Assembly (NCBI GenBank): GCA_022315425.1
Contig: JAIUPT010000042.1
Location: 2,356,001 to 2,420,000 of the forward strand
Direction: 5' to 3'
Source: Pseudevernia furfuracea
Taxonomy: Eukaryota; Ascomycota; Lecanoromycetes; Lecanorales; Parmeliaceae
DNA: 64,000 nucleotides
In this document: positions 63,701 through 64,000 of the stretch, piece by piece
How positions within the stretch are numbered: position 1 is the first letter of the stretch
Layout of the letters: each line of letters starts with the position of its first letter
Made by a program: the position numbers and the translations under genes
Notes under the pieces: model-generated
Database searches by the model: none
The model's input: the letters and a program-made list of their open reading frames with translations, nothing else
What the model was told of the DNA's origin: nothing

Positions 63701-64000
63701 TTAGACACCAGCTGCAACAGTAACACCATGCGGCGAAGGAGCAACCGCATGCCCGATCCCATCCTGCACCCAACTCGGATCAAAGTCAAAGTTCCCGGTC
63801 CACTTATCCTCGAAGCATCCCGCAACAGCCTCCTGGGTAGCCGGCTGACTGATATCCCTCGCGGTGATCTGATCATTGTTATGGGCGTAGAGATAGTCGA
63901 TGAACATGTCCGGGGTGACGGAGACCCCGATCTGGAGATAGGGGTCCTGTTGGTAGCAGAACGCGAGGGGTTTGTTGCTCTGGCACTCCATCGCGACGAA
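63701..64000 (-). CDS. 3' end of a gene running off the window
   Basis: The minus-strand frame is open from the window edge (64000) to a stop at 63701, at least 99 residues. It reads VAMECQSNKPLAFCYQQDPY, then TPDMFIDYLYAHNNDQITA, then AGCFEDKWTGNFDFDPSWVQ and ends HGVTVAAGV. Three cysteines and the acidic/aromatic content would suit a secreted protein, but the N-terminus is not visible. An internal Met at 63991 is not a convincing start because coding continues upstream in frame. Family not recognised. Confidence 0.6.
   Translation of the reverse strand, partial: FVAMECQSNKPLAFCYQQDPYLQIGVSVTPDMFIDYLYAHNNDQITARDISQPATQEAVAGCFEDKWTGNFDFDPSWVQDGIGHAVAPSPHGVTVAAGV

Overview
The window reads as nuclear DNA of a filamentous ascomycete (Pezizomycotina, most likely a dothideomycete). 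Genes are monocistronic, lie on both strands, and carry short introns (mostly 46-85 bp) with GTRNGT-type donors, CTRAC/CTAAT-like branch sites and YAG acceptors. The gene content is typically fungal: a HET-domain protein, pepsin-like proteases, a metacaspase, a TRK potassium transporter, a DHA2-type efflux pump, DUF7730-like proteins and a Tad-like LINE. There are no operons, rRNA genes or CRISPR arrays. Exon coordinates were worked out by hand from splice signals and reading-frame continuity. No transcript or database evidence was available.

Layout. 1-5.8 kb: two unrecognised plus-strand genes (the first cut by the window edge), a degenerate minisatellite, and a DUF7730-like gene. 6.9-16.1 kb: FAD-dependent monooxygenase, a doubtful minus-strand gene crossed by a 24-C run, a four-exon small gene, a Kelch-type protein converging on a secreted aspartic protease, and a SAM methyltransferase. 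16-30 kb: gene-poor accessory-looking DNA holding two disordered proteins, a HET gene, an unrecognised 226-aa protein, a 5'-truncated LINE with a 14-bp target duplication, and a six-exon isochorismatase-like hydrolase. 30-32.5 kb: simple-sequence repeats only. 32.5-40.9 kb: second aspartic protease, tRNA-like fragment, metacaspase, second methyltransferase, an unresolved locus, a DUF6640-like membrane protein and a secreted protein. 43-52.5 kb: SET-domain protein, TRK-type K+ transporter, a proline-rich protein with an N-myristoylation signal, and an MFS efflux pump. 55-64 kb: a second DUF7730-like gene, a two-TM membrane protein, a 710-aa member of an uncharacterised fungal family, an unresolved short gene, and the 3' end of a gene running off the window.

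I see no biosynthetic cluster and no obvious novel multi-gene system. The genes look like independent housekeeping, secreted and accessory functions. The most interesting items are several multi-exon genes that are invisible as single open frames (122 aa, 421 aa, and the isochorismatase with an 8-base exon), the 710-aa protein family, the cleanly bounded LINE insertion, and the tendency for poly-C runs to sit just before start codons.
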